From assembly GCA_017792445.1 (NCBI GenBank), contig CP051232.1, forward strand, positions 2,702,001 to 2,766,000: a stretch of 64,000 bases of DNA, written 5' to 3'. The notes below the pieces were generated by a model. That model did not search any database. It worked only from the letters and a program-made list of their open reading frames with translations, and was not told where the DNA came from. The DNA comes from Maritimibacter sp. GTDB lineage: Bacteria; Pseudomonadota; Alphaproteobacteria; Rhodobacterales; Rhodobacteraceae. Made by a program: the position numbers and the translations under genes. Positions 6,768 to 15,464 of this stretch are shown here, piece by piece; within the stretch, counting starts at the first letter, position 1, and each line of letters opens with the position of its first letter.

Positions 6768-7595
6768 TCAGGCCGCGACCGACCAAGCGCCGGCCAGGGC
6801 GGCGTCGCTGGCGAAGTCGGTGAAGTCCCGAGGCGGGCGGCCAAGCGCGCGGCGCACGCCATAGGCCAGCTGGGCGTTGCGCCCGTCCAGCGTCTCGCGC
6901 GCGATGGCGGTGAAGACATCGGCCACGAAAGCCCCGCCGACCTGCTCGATATTGGCGTGGAACTCGTCGAAGCTGATCGGGATGTGCCGGATTGTGCGTC
7001 CGGTGGCGGCGGACAGCGCCTCTGCCATCTCGGCGAAGGTCATAAGGCGCGGGCCCGTCACTTCGTACAGCCGCCCCCTGTGCCCGTCCTCTGTAAGCGC
7101 GGCCACCGCCACGTCGGCGATATCGTCGATATCGACGATCGGCTCGGCGATGTCGCCGCCGGGCATCGGCAGGATACCGGCAAGGACCGGGTCGCGCAGG
7201 TAGCCTTCGCTGAAGTTCTGCGCGAACCACGCCGCGCGGACGATGGTGAAGTCGACGCCCGAGGCGCGGACGACCTGCTCGCCCAGCCGGGCGTGGTGCT
7301 CGCCGCGCCCGGACAGCAGCACAAGGTGCTCGACGCCCACGTCCTTCGCCGTCTCGCACAGCGATTCCAGCTTCTCGACGGCGCCGGGGAAGGCGAGATC
7401 GGGGAAATAGGTGACATAGGCGGCGCGGGCTCCGGCAAGGGCGGGCGCCCATGTCGCGGGGGTCTCCCAGTCGAATGGCGTGGCCGACCCGCGCGAGCCG
7501 CGGCGCACGGCGTGGCCCTTTGCCTGAAGCTTGGCGGCGACGCGGCTGCCGGTCTTGCCGGTGGCCCCGATGACGAGGATGGGTTTCGTGTGCAT
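6768..7595 (-). CDS. NmrA-like NAD(P)-binding protein
   Basis: This 275-residue Rossmann-fold protein of the atypical SDR/NmrA group has its dinucleotide-binding loop near the start (VIGATGKTGSRVAAKL, about residues 7-22). No Tyr-x-x-x-Lys catalytic pair is obvious, as usual for NmrA/quinone-reductase-like or redox-sensing members. The start is the ATG at 7595, nine bases after GGAGA. The region upstream is the promoter between it and the AraC gene, both on the minus strand. The likely role is an NADPH-dependent reductase or sensor controlled by the neighbouring AraC protein (inference). Confidence 0.8.
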   Translation of the reverse strand: MHTKPILVIGATGKTGSRVAAKLQAKGHAVRRGSRGSATPFDWETPATWAPALAGARAAYVTYFPDLAFPGAVEKLESLCETAKDVGVEHLVLLSGRGEHHARLGEQVVRASGVDFTIVRAAWFAQNFSEGYLRDPVLAGILPMPGGDIAEPIVDIDDIADVAVAALTEDGHRGRLYEVTGPRLMTFAEMAEALSAATGRTIRHIPISFDEFHANIEQVGGAFVADVFTAIARETLDGRNAQLAYGVRRALGRPPRDFTDFASDAALAGAWSVAA

Positions 7596-7702
7596 GGGTG
7601 TATCTCCTTGGCGTGTGTTGATGGCCAAGGGATAGGCAGCAGGCGCCCGCGCGGTATTGACCCGCATCGCCATGGTTTTGACCGTGGTTGCCAGACATCC
7701 GG

Positions 7703-8704
7703 TCAGCTGGTGGAGACGTCCTTGCGATAGCTGGCGGGCGTCATCCCGACCCAGCGCTTGAAGGCGCGGGTGAACGAGCTTTGTTCCGAGAACCCTGTCA
7801 GGAAGGCGATCTCGGCCAGCGAGTGGCGCTGATCGCGCAGCAGCCCCTCGGCCAGTTCGCGGCGGGTCTCTTCGGTCAGGGACTGGAAACTCATCCCGTG
7901 CTCGGCCAGCCGCCGGTGAAAGGACCGTGCGCTCAGGCCCAGACCGCGTGCGACGTCGGACATTTTCGGCATGCCCTCGCTAAGCGCCTGTGCGATGGCG
8001 GCCTTGCTTTGCTCGACCAGAGACCGCTCGCCGATCTCGGAAAGCTCGGCGTCCAGATGCGAGATAAGATAGCGCGAGATGCCCTCGTCACCCAGGACGT
8101 TGGGCTGCGCCAGCGCCTCGGGCGACAGCAGCAGGGCGTCCAGATCGGCGTCGTACCGGACCGGGCAGCCGAACCAGTCCTGATGATAGGCGACGGATTT
8201 CGGAGCGGGATGCCTGACGTAGACCTCCAGCGGGGCGAACGGCACCGGACAGACCTGCCGCGCCAGCGAGACGCCGCTGGCCAGCGTCGCCTCGTTCGAC
8301 AACCGCATGCCAAGACGTCGGTCCCCGGCACGATGCAGGATGAACAGCGTGCCGCGCGGGTGGAGGCGCAGTTCGTATTCCACGACGCTGGTCCACAGCC
8401 GCGCATAGCGTTCCACCCGCGAGAAGGACCCGTGCAGGTTCAGCGCGGCCTTCCATGCAAGACCCAGCGCGCCGTAGTCGTCGCAGCGCATCGACTCGCC
8501 GACACGCACCGGAAGCTCGGTCACGTCGGTTCGTTCGGCAATTCGCTCCAGCATGTCATAGTAGGTGGCCGCCGGGATCATCACTTTCGGGTCCCAGACC
8601 CCGTCCGGGTCCAGCCCTGCACCTTCCAGAAGGCCAGCCGTGTCGACGTCCTCCGGCAAAGCGGCGACCATCTTTCGCGCGAACAGTGACGTCACATACC
8701 CCAT
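7703..8704 (-). CDS. AraC-family transcriptional regulator
   Basis: A 333-residue regulator. The N-terminal ~200 residues match the arabinose-binding-like region of OruR/ArgR-type AraC proteins, and the last 90 residues form the two helix-turn-helix motifs (LAEIAFLTGFSEQSSFTRAF is the second recognition unit, followed by WVGMTPASYR). It lies directly upstream of and in line with the NmrA/DUF4345/DUF1772 genes, so it probably activates them. The effector is not predictable. Confidence 0.88.
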   Translation of the reverse strand: MGYVTSLFARKMVAALPEDVDTAGLLEGAGLDPDGVWDPKVMIPAATYYDMLERIAERTDVTELPVRVGESMRCDDYGALGLAWKAALNLHGSFSRVERYARLWTSVVEYELRLHPRGTLFILHRAGDRRLGMRLSNEATLASGVSLARQVCPVPFAPLEVYVRHPAPKSVAYHQDWFGCPVRYDADLDALLLSPEALAQPNVLGDEGISRYLISHLDAELSEIGERSLVEQSKAAIAQALSEGMPKMSDVARGLGLSARSFHRRLAEHGMSFQSLTEETRRELAEGLLRDQRHSLAEIAFLTGFSEQSSFTRAFKRWVGMTPASYRKDVSTS

Positions 8705-8883
8705 GCGGCCAGCCTAGGCCGGGCGCGCCGCGCCTCCAAGCCACCGGACGCGGGTTTCATGGGATCTCGGTCGGACGATGGGTGTTTTTGGGAAGAGGTT
8801 GGCCGAGCGCGTCGGATGGGGCGCCCGGTACAGGCGCCACCATGCAGATCGGGCCACCCGGCTGGGGCAGCCCGATCCGTGGT

Positions 8884-10176
8884 TCAGCGGTTTACCTTCG
8901 AGAAGTCCATGAAGATGTCTTCCTCCGGCAGGTCCTTGAACGGGTAGACCGGCGGGTTATCGACCATTTCGACGAAGCCGCGGCCGACGACGGGCCCGTC
9001 GGGGCCACCGGTGCGGATCTCGCCATAGCCCTCGATGAAGGCGAAGCCATTACCGGCCGGGGTTTCCTGTTCCTTGATCGGCGTGTTGAAGTAGAGCTCG
9101 CCCACTGGGGTCTGCATGACGCCGTCCCAGGGATAGGTGTATCCGGTGCGCGGCGAGGTCCAGATCTCGGTCGGCGTGTAGGTGAAAACGGGGCCGAAGC
9201 CGTATTCGACCGTGTTGTCCGGGTGGATCACCTGGAAGCGGGTCAGGCCCGGATCGTAGTCGTCCCAGCCATCGCCAAGGTAGTACTGGCGCCAGGTGAA
9301 GGCGGTGCCGTCATCCATGCGCATGTAGCCCCAGAAGTAGCGGCCCGCCTCGACGTTGCGGAAGTTGCCCCACTGGTGTTCGTACCAGACATCGCCTTCG
9401 ACGTCGTATTCACGCCCGCCCGCGGTGATCGTCCCGGTCAGCTTGGCGCGGGGCACCTGGATGTAGCGTGACAGGCCCGCCAGGGTCTGCGGGTTGTGAC
9501 GGTAGCCCGGCCCGGCGCTGTCCCAGCCGATGTTTTCCAGCCCGTGGTAGGCGGCGGGGATATAGCCCGGGGCCTCGACCGTGAATTTCACATCGAAGGC
9601 ATAGGGCGAGTTGTTCTCGTCTTCGATGTCGCTGTGGCCCTTGTAGGCCCAGGTTTCGGTGGCGTAATCGTATTTCAGGTTCATGTCGCCGGAAGCGCCA
9701 GAGACATCGTATTCGAACCAGAAGTCCTCGGCGTCGGGATCGCCCGCGGTGCCGGTGTAATCGCCCTCGAACAGCGTCATGGCGCTGTAGAATTCGCCGG
9801 TATTGAGGTTCGTGAAGGCGAAGTTGAACGGGTTGGCCCGGCCATCATGGGCCGAGACCCAGCCCTGGTGGAACGGGCAGATGAAGGCCGAGATCTTGTC
9901 GCCGGTCTTCTTGTCGGTGCCAAGCAACGTGAAGTACTGCCATTCCTGATAGTCGTTGTGCATGTAGGTCGGACCGCGGTGGAAGCGGTGATCATGCGGC
10001 AGGTGGTAGATCGGCTGCGGCTCTTCCGAGAAAAGCGTGCTTGTCGCCGCGGCCTTGGCGCTGGCGTCCTGCGCGAAGACCGGACCCGAACGGGTCATGG
10101 CCGTCAGGCCGATGGCGGCGCCGGCACCGGACAAAAGCGCGGCGCGGCGATTCAGTTTGAAGGTTGCGTCAGACAT
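8884..10176 (-). CDS. Tat-exported CrtC/AttH-like lipocalin-type protein, copy 3
   Basis: 430 residues with a twin-arginine signal (NRRAALLSGAGAAIGL) ending near an AQDA cleavage site, so it is exported folded. The mature part shows the double-lipocalin pattern of the AttH / carotenoid 1,2-hydratase (CrtC) fold: a WYEHQWGNF motif, AFTWRQYY and repeated GPVF/GPDGPVVG strands. CrtC adds water to carotenoids, but these copies are periplasmic and lie in no carotenoid cluster, so the substrate is unknown. It is the last of three tandem paralogues (42-bp gap) and has AAAGGA upstream of its ATG. Confidence 0.82.
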   Translation of the reverse strand: MSDATFKLNRRAALLSGAGAAIGLTAMTRSGPVFAQDASAKAAATSTLFSEEPQPIYHLPHDHRFHRGPTYMHNDYQEWQYFTLLGTDKKTGDKISAFICPFHQGWVSAHDGRANPFNFAFTNLNTGEFYSAMTLFEGDYTGTAGDPDAEDFWFEYDVSGASGDMNLKYDYATETWAYKGHSDIEDENNSPYAFDVKFTVEAPGYIPAAYHGLENIGWDSAGPGYRHNPQTLAGLSRYIQVPRAKLTGTITAGGREYDVEGDVWYEHQWGNFRNVEAGRYFWGYMRMDDGTAFTWRQYYLGDGWDDYDPGLTRFQVIHPDNTVEYGFGPVFTYTPTEIWTSPRTGYTYPWDGVMQTPVGELYFNTPIKEQETPAGNGFAFIEGYGEIRTGGPDGPVVGRGFVEMVDNPPVYPFKDLPEEDIFMDFSKVNR

Positions 10177-10218
10177 GAATGAGTCCTTTGAAGTGATGTT
10201 CCGGCTGGCCCGCAGGGG

Positions 10219-11523
10219 TCAGCGATTGACCTTGGTGAAGTCCAGGAAGATGTCCTCTTCCGGCAGATCCTCGAAGGCGTAGGGCGCGATGTGCTGGTTC
10301 GAGTTGACCAGTTCGACGAAACCGGTGCCCACGATCGGCCCGTCCGGTCCGTCGGTGCGGATGTGGCCCACGCCCTCGATGAAGGCGGTGCCGGGGACAT
10401 TGCCGGGGGATTCCTGTTCCTTGAAGGCGGGGCCGAAGTAGAACTCGCCCAGCGGCGTCGTCATGACCCCGTTCCACGGATAGGTGACACCCGTCATCGG
10501 AGAGGTCCAAAGCTCGCTCGGCGTGTAGACGAAGCTTGGGCCGAACGCGTATTCCACCGTGTTGTCCGGGTGGATGACCATGAACCGGGTCATGCCGGGA
10601 TCATAGTCTTTCCAGTCGTTGCCCCTGTAATACTGGCGCCACGTGAAGGCGGTGCCATCGTCCATCCGCATGTAGCCCCAGAAGTACTGGCTGCTGTAGA
10701 CGTTGCGGAAGTTGCCCCACTGGTGCTCGTACCAGACCTCGCCCTCGACGTCGTACTCGCGTCCGCCCACGGTGATGCTGCCGGTCAGGTCCGCGCGCGG
10801 AACCGCGATATAACGCGTCAGGCCGGCCAGCGTCTCGGGGTTGTGGCGATAGCCCGGACCACCTCCGTCCCAGCCGATGTTCTCCAGTCCGTGATAGGCG
10901 GCGGGGACATAGCCCGGCGCCTGGACGGTAAAGGTCACGTCGAACTCGTAGGTCGCATTGGCGCCGCCGCCGGCGCTGTTGTGGCCCCAATAGCGCCAGG
11001 TCTCGGTCGCGTGGTCATAGCTGAACGCCACCGAGGTTCCGTCGCCCTCGGCCGTGTATTCGAAGCTGAAATCCTCGCTGTCGGGGTCGCCCGCGTTGCC
11101 GGTGAAGTCGCCGGCCATCAGCGTGTTCGCGCTGAAGAACTCTTCCGTGTCGAGGTTGGAGAAGGCGAAGATCGAAGGCACACGGGGCGACTGGGTCTCT
11201 GCCGACCACCCCTGCCGGAACGGGCAGATGAAGATCGAGATCCGGTCGCCGGTCTTCTTGTCGGTCCCGAGGACGGTGAAGTACTGCCACTCGTTGTAGC
11301 TGTTGTGCTTGTAGGTCGGCCCGCTGTGCAGCCGGTGATCATGCGGCAGGCGGTAGATCGGCTGCGGCTCGGTCGAGAAGGCGGTGTTGCCAGCGGCGGC
11401 AGGCGCGCTGGCGTCCTGCGCGAAGACCGGACCCGAGCGGGTGAAGGCGGCAAGGCCGGCAGCGGCCCCGACACCGGACAGGAGTGCGCTGCGGCGGCTG
11501 AGTTTGATCGTGTTGACAGGCAT
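10219..11523 (-). CDS. Tat-exported CrtC/AttH-like lipocalin-type protein, copy 2
   Basis: 434 residues and the middle paralogue. Its signal (SRRSALLSGVGAAAGL) has the Tat arginine pair and an FAQDA cleavage region. The body repeats the marks of its neighbours: LPHDHRLH, PGYVPAAYHGLENIGW, WYEHQWGNF and a C-terminal FLDFTKVNR. A glycine/asparagine insert (HNSAGGGANATY) replaces the SDIEDENNSPYAF segment of the other two copies. Start with AAAGGA upstream. Same operon as copies 1 and 3. Confidence 0.82.
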   Translation of the reverse strand: MPVNTIKLSRRSALLSGVGAAAGLAAFTRSGPVFAQDASAPAAAGNTAFSTEPQPIYRLPHDHRLHSGPTYKHNSYNEWQYFTVLGTDKKTGDRISIFICPFRQGWSAETQSPRVPSIFAFSNLDTEEFFSANTLMAGDFTGNAGDPDSEDFSFEYTAEGDGTSVAFSYDHATETWRYWGHNSAGGGANATYEFDVTFTVQAPGYVPAAYHGLENIGWDGGGPGYRHNPETLAGLTRYIAVPRADLTGSITVGGREYDVEGEVWYEHQWGNFRNVYSSQYFWGYMRMDDGTAFTWRQYYRGNDWKDYDPGMTRFMVIHPDNTVEYAFGPSFVYTPSELWTSPMTGVTYPWNGVMTTPLGEFYFGPAFKEQESPGNVPGTAFIEGVGHIRTDGPDGPIVGTGFVELVNSNQHIAPYAFEDLPEEDIFLDFTKVNR

Positions 11524-11591
11524 GGTTCAATCCTTTGGCAGACGATTTGGACTGCGCCGCCCCCCGCACGGCAGGGGACGGCCCGCAGGGG

Positions 11592-12914
11592 TCAGCGATT
11601 GACCTTGGTGAAATCCATGTACAGCTTGTCGTGGTCCAGATCGCCGAAGGGCATCTGGTCCTCGATCAGATGGATGGCGACCATCTCGACAAAGCCGGTG
11701 CCGACGACAGGCCCGTCCGGGCCGTCGGCGTGGATATGGCCCACACCCTCGATGAAGGCCGAGCCCGGGATGTTCGAGGGCGTCTCCTGCTCCTCGAAGG
11801 CCGGGGTGAAATAAAAGGTGCCCAGCGGCGTCTCCATCGTGCCGCGCCACGGGTACTTCTGTCCGGTCTTCGGCGACGTCCACGGCTCGTCCGCGGTGTA
11901 CCGGAAGCTGGGGCCGAAGCCGTATTCAACCGTGTTGTCCGGGTGGATGACCTGAAAGCGGGTCATGCCGCTGTCGAAATCGCCCCAGTCGGCGTCCTTG
12001 TAGTACTGGCGCCACGTGAAGGCGGTGCCGTCGTCCATGCGCATGTAGCCCCAGAAGTAGAAGGACTGCTGCACGTAACGGAAGTTGCCCCACTGGTGTT
12101 CGTACCAGGCTTCGGCTTCGACGGTGTAGGTGCGGCCGCCGACGGTGACCGTGCCCGTCAGATCGGCGCGCGGCGCCTGAATGTAGCGGGTGAGCCCCGC
12201 CATGGTCTGCGGGTTGTGGCGATAGCCGGGTCCGGCGTCGTCCCAACCGATGTTTTCCAGACCGTGATAAGCGGCGGGGATGTAGCCCGGGGCCTTCACG
12301 GTAAAGGTCACGTCGAAGGCGTAGGGCGAGTTGAACTCGTCGTCGATGTCGCAATGACCCGCATAACGCCACGTCTCGGTCGCGTGGTCGTAAGAGAACT
12401 CGAACGCGTTCTCGCCAAGCGCGATGCGGTAGGTGAAGCCGAAGTCGTCGCTGTCGGGGTCCGTCGCCTCGCCGGTGTAGTCGCCGTCCCAAAGGGTGTT
12501 GGCGCTGTAGAACTCCTGCGTGTCGAGGTTCGAGAAGGCGAAGTTGAACGGCGTCGCCTTGGACTGCGTATCCCCGCGCCAGCCGATGCGGAACGGGCAG
12601 ACGAACATCGAGATCTTCTCGCCCGTCTCGGTATCGGTGCCGAGGGCGGTGAAATACTGCCACTCGGAGAAGTCGTTCTTCTTGTAGAAGTCGCCGCCGT
12701 GGAAGCGGTGGTCGTGGGGCAGGCTGTAGATCGGCTGCGGTTCGACCGAGAAGGCCGTGCTGCCCGGCGTTGCGGGGGCAGAAGCGTCCTGCGCCAACGC
12801 GGGCGTCGCGCGGCTGAGGGCAGAGGCCCCGAGCGTCGCCGCAGCACCTGAAAGCAGGGCTGCCCGTCGATTGAGGACGAGACCGGCTGCCGGCTTTTTC
12901 GAGGGTGTGGTCAT
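11592..12914 (-). CDS. Tat-exported CrtC/AttH-like lipocalin-type protein, copy 1 (operon-proximal)
   Basis: 440 residues from the ATG at 12914, chosen because AAAAGGAA precedes it and the residues that follow run into a Tat signal (NRRAALLSGAAATLG); an upstream extension of 40 codons is arginine/cysteine-rich and unlikely. It carries WYEHQWGNF, AFTWRQYY and LYMDFTKVNR as in the other copies. As the first gene after the promoter region it probably leads a three-gene transcript. A periplasmic lipocalin or hydratase-like role on a lipophilic ligand is inferred. Confidence 0.82.
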   Translation of the reverse strand: MTTPSKKPAAGLVLNRRAALLSGAAATLGASALSRATPALAQDASAPATPGSTAFSVEPQPIYSLPHDHRFHGGDFYKKNDFSEWQYFTALGTDTETGEKISMFVCPFRIGWRGDTQSKATPFNFAFSNLDTQEFYSANTLWDGDYTGEATDPDSDDFGFTYRIALGENAFEFSYDHATETWRYAGHCDIDDEFNSPYAFDVTFTVKAPGYIPAAYHGLENIGWDDAGPGYRHNPQTMAGLTRYIQAPRADLTGTVTVGGRTYTVEAEAWYEHQWGNFRYVQQSFYFWGYMRMDDGTAFTWRQYYKDADWGDFDSGMTRFQVIHPDNTVEYGFGPSFRYTADEPWTSPKTGQKYPWRGTMETPLGTFYFTPAFEEQETPSNIPGSAFIEGVGHIHADGPDGPVVGTGFVEMVAIHLIEDQMPFGDLDHDKLYMDFTKVNR

Positions 12915-13489
12915 GGAAAAATTCCTTTTGCCTATCGGGCCGGCGCAAATACAGCGCCGAGCGCTAACATCGCGGGAGGGTGCGCCCGCAAGACCTCGGA
13001 TCGCGATTTGGCTTTCCGTCCGAAGTTGCGCCAAGTTTACATCTTTTTGGACGTTAACTTATTGACCTGCATCAAGGCTGAGGGTGGTTTCTGAAGCTTG
13101 CGTCTCAACGTCGCGGTTCTTGCTTAAGTATCAATATTTGTGAGAAAAATTTTCCATATTCCGTAGCTTATCTTTGCTGCGTGGCATCATTTGCTTCGGA
13201 CGCGCGCGACCTATCGAAATGCTCCGCCCGATGTATTTCCGAAGTCAGACTCGGCCTTGCGATACGGGCTGAAGGCGATCACCGAGCGCTGTCGACCGGC
13301 ACGCATCCACCTGGGAAAAGACCCCTCGAAGAGGGCCTAGATCCCGGACCCGAAAAGAAACGCGCGGAAACTTATCGCCGGTCGGCAGATGTCTGCGGCA
13401 TTTCCGCTCGACCCGCTGACAAGGTGAAACCGAACACTGGACAGGTCGCGGGGAAGGTCGCCATTCTTTGTCTGGATCGGGGGCAAGAC
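12915..13489. other. Intergenic promoter region between lipocalin operon and porin
   Basis: 575 bp between divergent genes. It holds the FNR-type box at 13062-13075 and a T/A-rich patch near 13130-13170 (TATCAATATTTGTGAG, GAAAAATTTTCC) that could contain promoter elements. The stretch before the porin ATG is open in frame but has no supporting start site. Confidence 0.5.
13062..13075. promoter_or_regulatory. FNR/CRP-family box (FnrL- or Dnr-like)
   Basis: TTGACCTGCATCAA fits the TTGA-N6-TCAA palindrome bound by FNR-family regulators in Rhodobacteraceae. It is centred about 154 bp upstream of the first lipocalin ATG and 420 bp from the porin ATG. Low-oxygen control of the lipocalin operon is the simplest inference. 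Confidence 0.6.
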
Positions 13490-14806
13490 ATGATGGGGAA
13501 TCGCATTCAGCATTGCCGCGCAGTCCGGCGCGGGTCGAGCCTGACGGCGGCGACGGTCGCCGTCGCACTGGCTCTGGCCGTGCTCGGGGCGCCGTTTGCC
13601 CCTGCGTCGGCGCAGACACTGTCCTTCGGACCCGTCGAGGGCGAAGACGGGCTGCCGGCCCTGTCTTTCGGGGACGGCACCACCGCGGCCAACGTGATCG
13701 AGGCCGACGAGACGCCCGTCACGGACAGCGCGCGCCTTCCGGCGGTGGATGCCCAGCTTTCAAGGATCGCCGAAACGCTTGAAGGCCTCGAGGACTTCGG
13801 GCTTCGCTTCAGCGCCGACTACCGCGCCCTGTTCCTTTCGGCCTCGGACAGCCTGACGGACCAAAGCTTCGCCGGGTCGGGCTATCTGACAATCGCGGGC
13901 CAATGGTCACCGTTCCACAGAACCGCGCCGACGCGGGGATCGCTGAATTTCACCTTCGAATCCCGCCAGACGCTTGCGGGGACGGGGCTGACGCCCGCAA
14001 CGCTGGGCCCCGAGATCGGCTATGCCGGGCAACTTGGCGTGACGTTCTCGGACCAGCCCGACCAGTTCTCGCAGATCTATTGGCAGCAGATCTTCAATGA
14101 CGGACAGGTCACGTTGAACATCGGCTACCTCGACCCCACCGACTATGTCGACATCATGGGCGTGCTTGTGCCCCGCATGGCCTTCTTCAACGGCGGGTCC
14201 GTCCTGAACTTCAGCCGCAACTATTCGGGCAACGCCTTCGGGATCAGCGGGCGCGCCTACCTGACAGATCAGGTCTACGTCAGCGGTATCGTCAGCGACG
14301 CCAACGGTTCGCTGGCCGATATCGAATGGTTCCCCGGCGGGGCCGAGTTCTTCCGCTATGCCGAGATCGGCTGGACCCCCTCGCGCGATCAGTTCTTCAG
14401 CACCAAGGTGAACATCGGCTACTGGAACGTCGACGCCGCCGGTGACGGGTCGCGGGCCTTCGGCGAGGGTATCCTGTTCTCGGCCAACGCCACCATCGAC
14501 CAGTGGATGCCCTTCCTGCGCTACGGGATATCCAACGGTCAGGCCTCGCTGTATGACGAGCAGCTGACCATCGGCGCGACCTATACGCCGCCGAACTACG
14601 GGGATCTGGCGGGGATCGCCTATACCTGGGCATCGCCGTCGAATGACGCGCTGCGCGATCAGGGAACGTTCGAGGCGTTCTATCGCTATCAACTGGCGAA
14701 CCAGCTTTCGCTGACCTTCGACTATCAGATGATCCACAACCCCGCGAACAACACGACCACCGACCTGATCCACGTCTTCGGCCTGGGAATGCAGGTCCGT
14801 CTCTGA
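13490..14806 (+). CDS. Carbohydrate-selective porin, OprB family
   Basis: 438 residues. A long signal peptide (hydrophobic AATVAVALALAVLGAPFAP, then ASA-QTL) directs export, and the mature part is a beta-barrel with alternating aromatic strands ending in a C-terminal leucine (GLGMQVRL). Segments such as FNGGSVLNFSRNYSGNAFG resemble OprB-type sugar porins. The ATG at 13490 is preceded by GGGGG; upstream codons are open but unlikely. It is the last chromosomal gene before the integrated element. Confidence 0.75.
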   Translation: MMGNRIQHCRAVRRGSSLTAATVAVALALAVLGAPFAPASAQTLSFGPVEGEDGLPALSFGDGTTAANVIEADETPVTDSARLPAVDAQLSRIAETLEGLEDFGLRFSADYRALFLSASDSLTDQSFAGSGYLTIAGQWSPFHRTAPTRGSLNFTFESRQTLAGTGLTPATLGPEIGYAGQLGVTFSDQPDQFSQIYWQQIFNDGQVTLNIGYLDPTDYVDIMGVLVPRMAFFNGGSVLNFSRNYSGNAFGISGRAYLTDQVYVSGIVSDANGSLADIEWFPGGAEFFRYAEIGWTPSRDQFFSTKVNIGYWNVDAAGDGSRAFGEGILFSANATIDQWMPFLRYGISNGQASLYDEQLTIGATYTPPNYGDLAGIAYTWASPSNDALRDQGTFEAFYRYQLANQLSLTFDYQMIHNPANNTTTDLIHVFGLGMQVRL

Positions 14807-14915
14807 CCGGCGCGCGTGTCCGGGCGCTCGCGGCGGCCATCGCAAAGACCTGCCGAAACACGCAATACGCGAAACAGCCGATGCCGGCCCGCAGGTCTGG
14901 ATTGTCATGATTTTC

Positions 14916-14948
14916 TGGTGCAGCTAGAGAGAGAAACTTGGAACTCTC
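14916..14948 (-). other. Degenerate tRNA-Thr 3' end, candidate attR of the integrated element
   Basis: Read on the plus strand, this begins TGGTGC and continues GC, GAGAGA and GAACTCTC, the same order as the CCA end and T-arm of the tRNA-Thr gene at 34448, with small insertions. It marks the left limit of foreign genes. It is not an exact repeat, so the attachment site may be decayed or come from another tRNA. Confidence 0.4.
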
Positions 14949-15038
14949 TTTTTGAAACGCTGCACGATTGGGAACTCCAGCTCAAGGCCTGTGAAGCCCT
15001 TAACACCGTAACTCAGGACAACGATCCGAGGTGCGGTA

Positions 15039-15464
15039 ATGAGCATTTCGGAACGTGATTTCAATGCGGTAGCAGCCGCGAAGCCGAAGAAGAAGCCGCG
15101 CGAGGCTCCGTTCTCGCTGCGCTTCACCTTTGAACAGATGGCGCTTTTGCGCGCCGCAGCAAACGGCGTGCCGCTGGGGGCGTATATCAAGGCCAAGCTC
15201 TTCGACGAGCCGCTGGAGAAGGTGCGCCGCCGCAATACCAACCCTGTGAAAGACCATGAAGCTCTGGGCCGGGTTCTCGGCTCGCTCGGGCAGTCTCGCC
15301 TTTCGCAAAACCTCAACCAGCTCGCCCACGCAACGAATACGGGCTCCTTGCCTGTTTCGCCGGAAGTGGAAGCTGAACTTCGCCAAGCCTGCGCGGATGT
15401 CAAAGCCATGCGCGAAGAACTGATGCGGGCGCTTGGCAGCCTGCCTGGTGGAGGTGAGCCATGA
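15039..15464 (+). CDS. MobC-like mobilization accessory protein
   Basis: 141 residues, basic N terminus (KPKKKPREAPFSLRFTFEQ) then a segment like ribbon-helix-helix relaxosome proteins (FSLRFTFEQMALLRAAANGVPL), and a helical C terminus with LSQNLNQLAHATNTG, which is common in MobC proteins. It overlaps the relaxase gene by 4 nt, the usual mobC-mobA layout. It should bind the transfer origin and help the relaxase nick DNA. The transfer origin is probably in the 230 bp upstream, but I cannot point to a nick site. Confidence 0.72.
   Translation: MSISERDFNAVAAAKPKKKPREAPFSLRFTFEQMALLRAAANGVPLGAYIKAKLFDEPLEKVRRRNTNPVKDHEALGRVLGSLGQSRLSQNLNQLAHATNTGSLPVSPEVEAELRQACADVKAMREELMRALGSLPGGGEP

Noticed and set aside
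10291-12851. Long plus-strand open frames opposite the lipocalin genes
   Set aside because: They mirror the three paralogues on the minus strand and arise from GC-rich codon bias; no ribosome sites or known domains.
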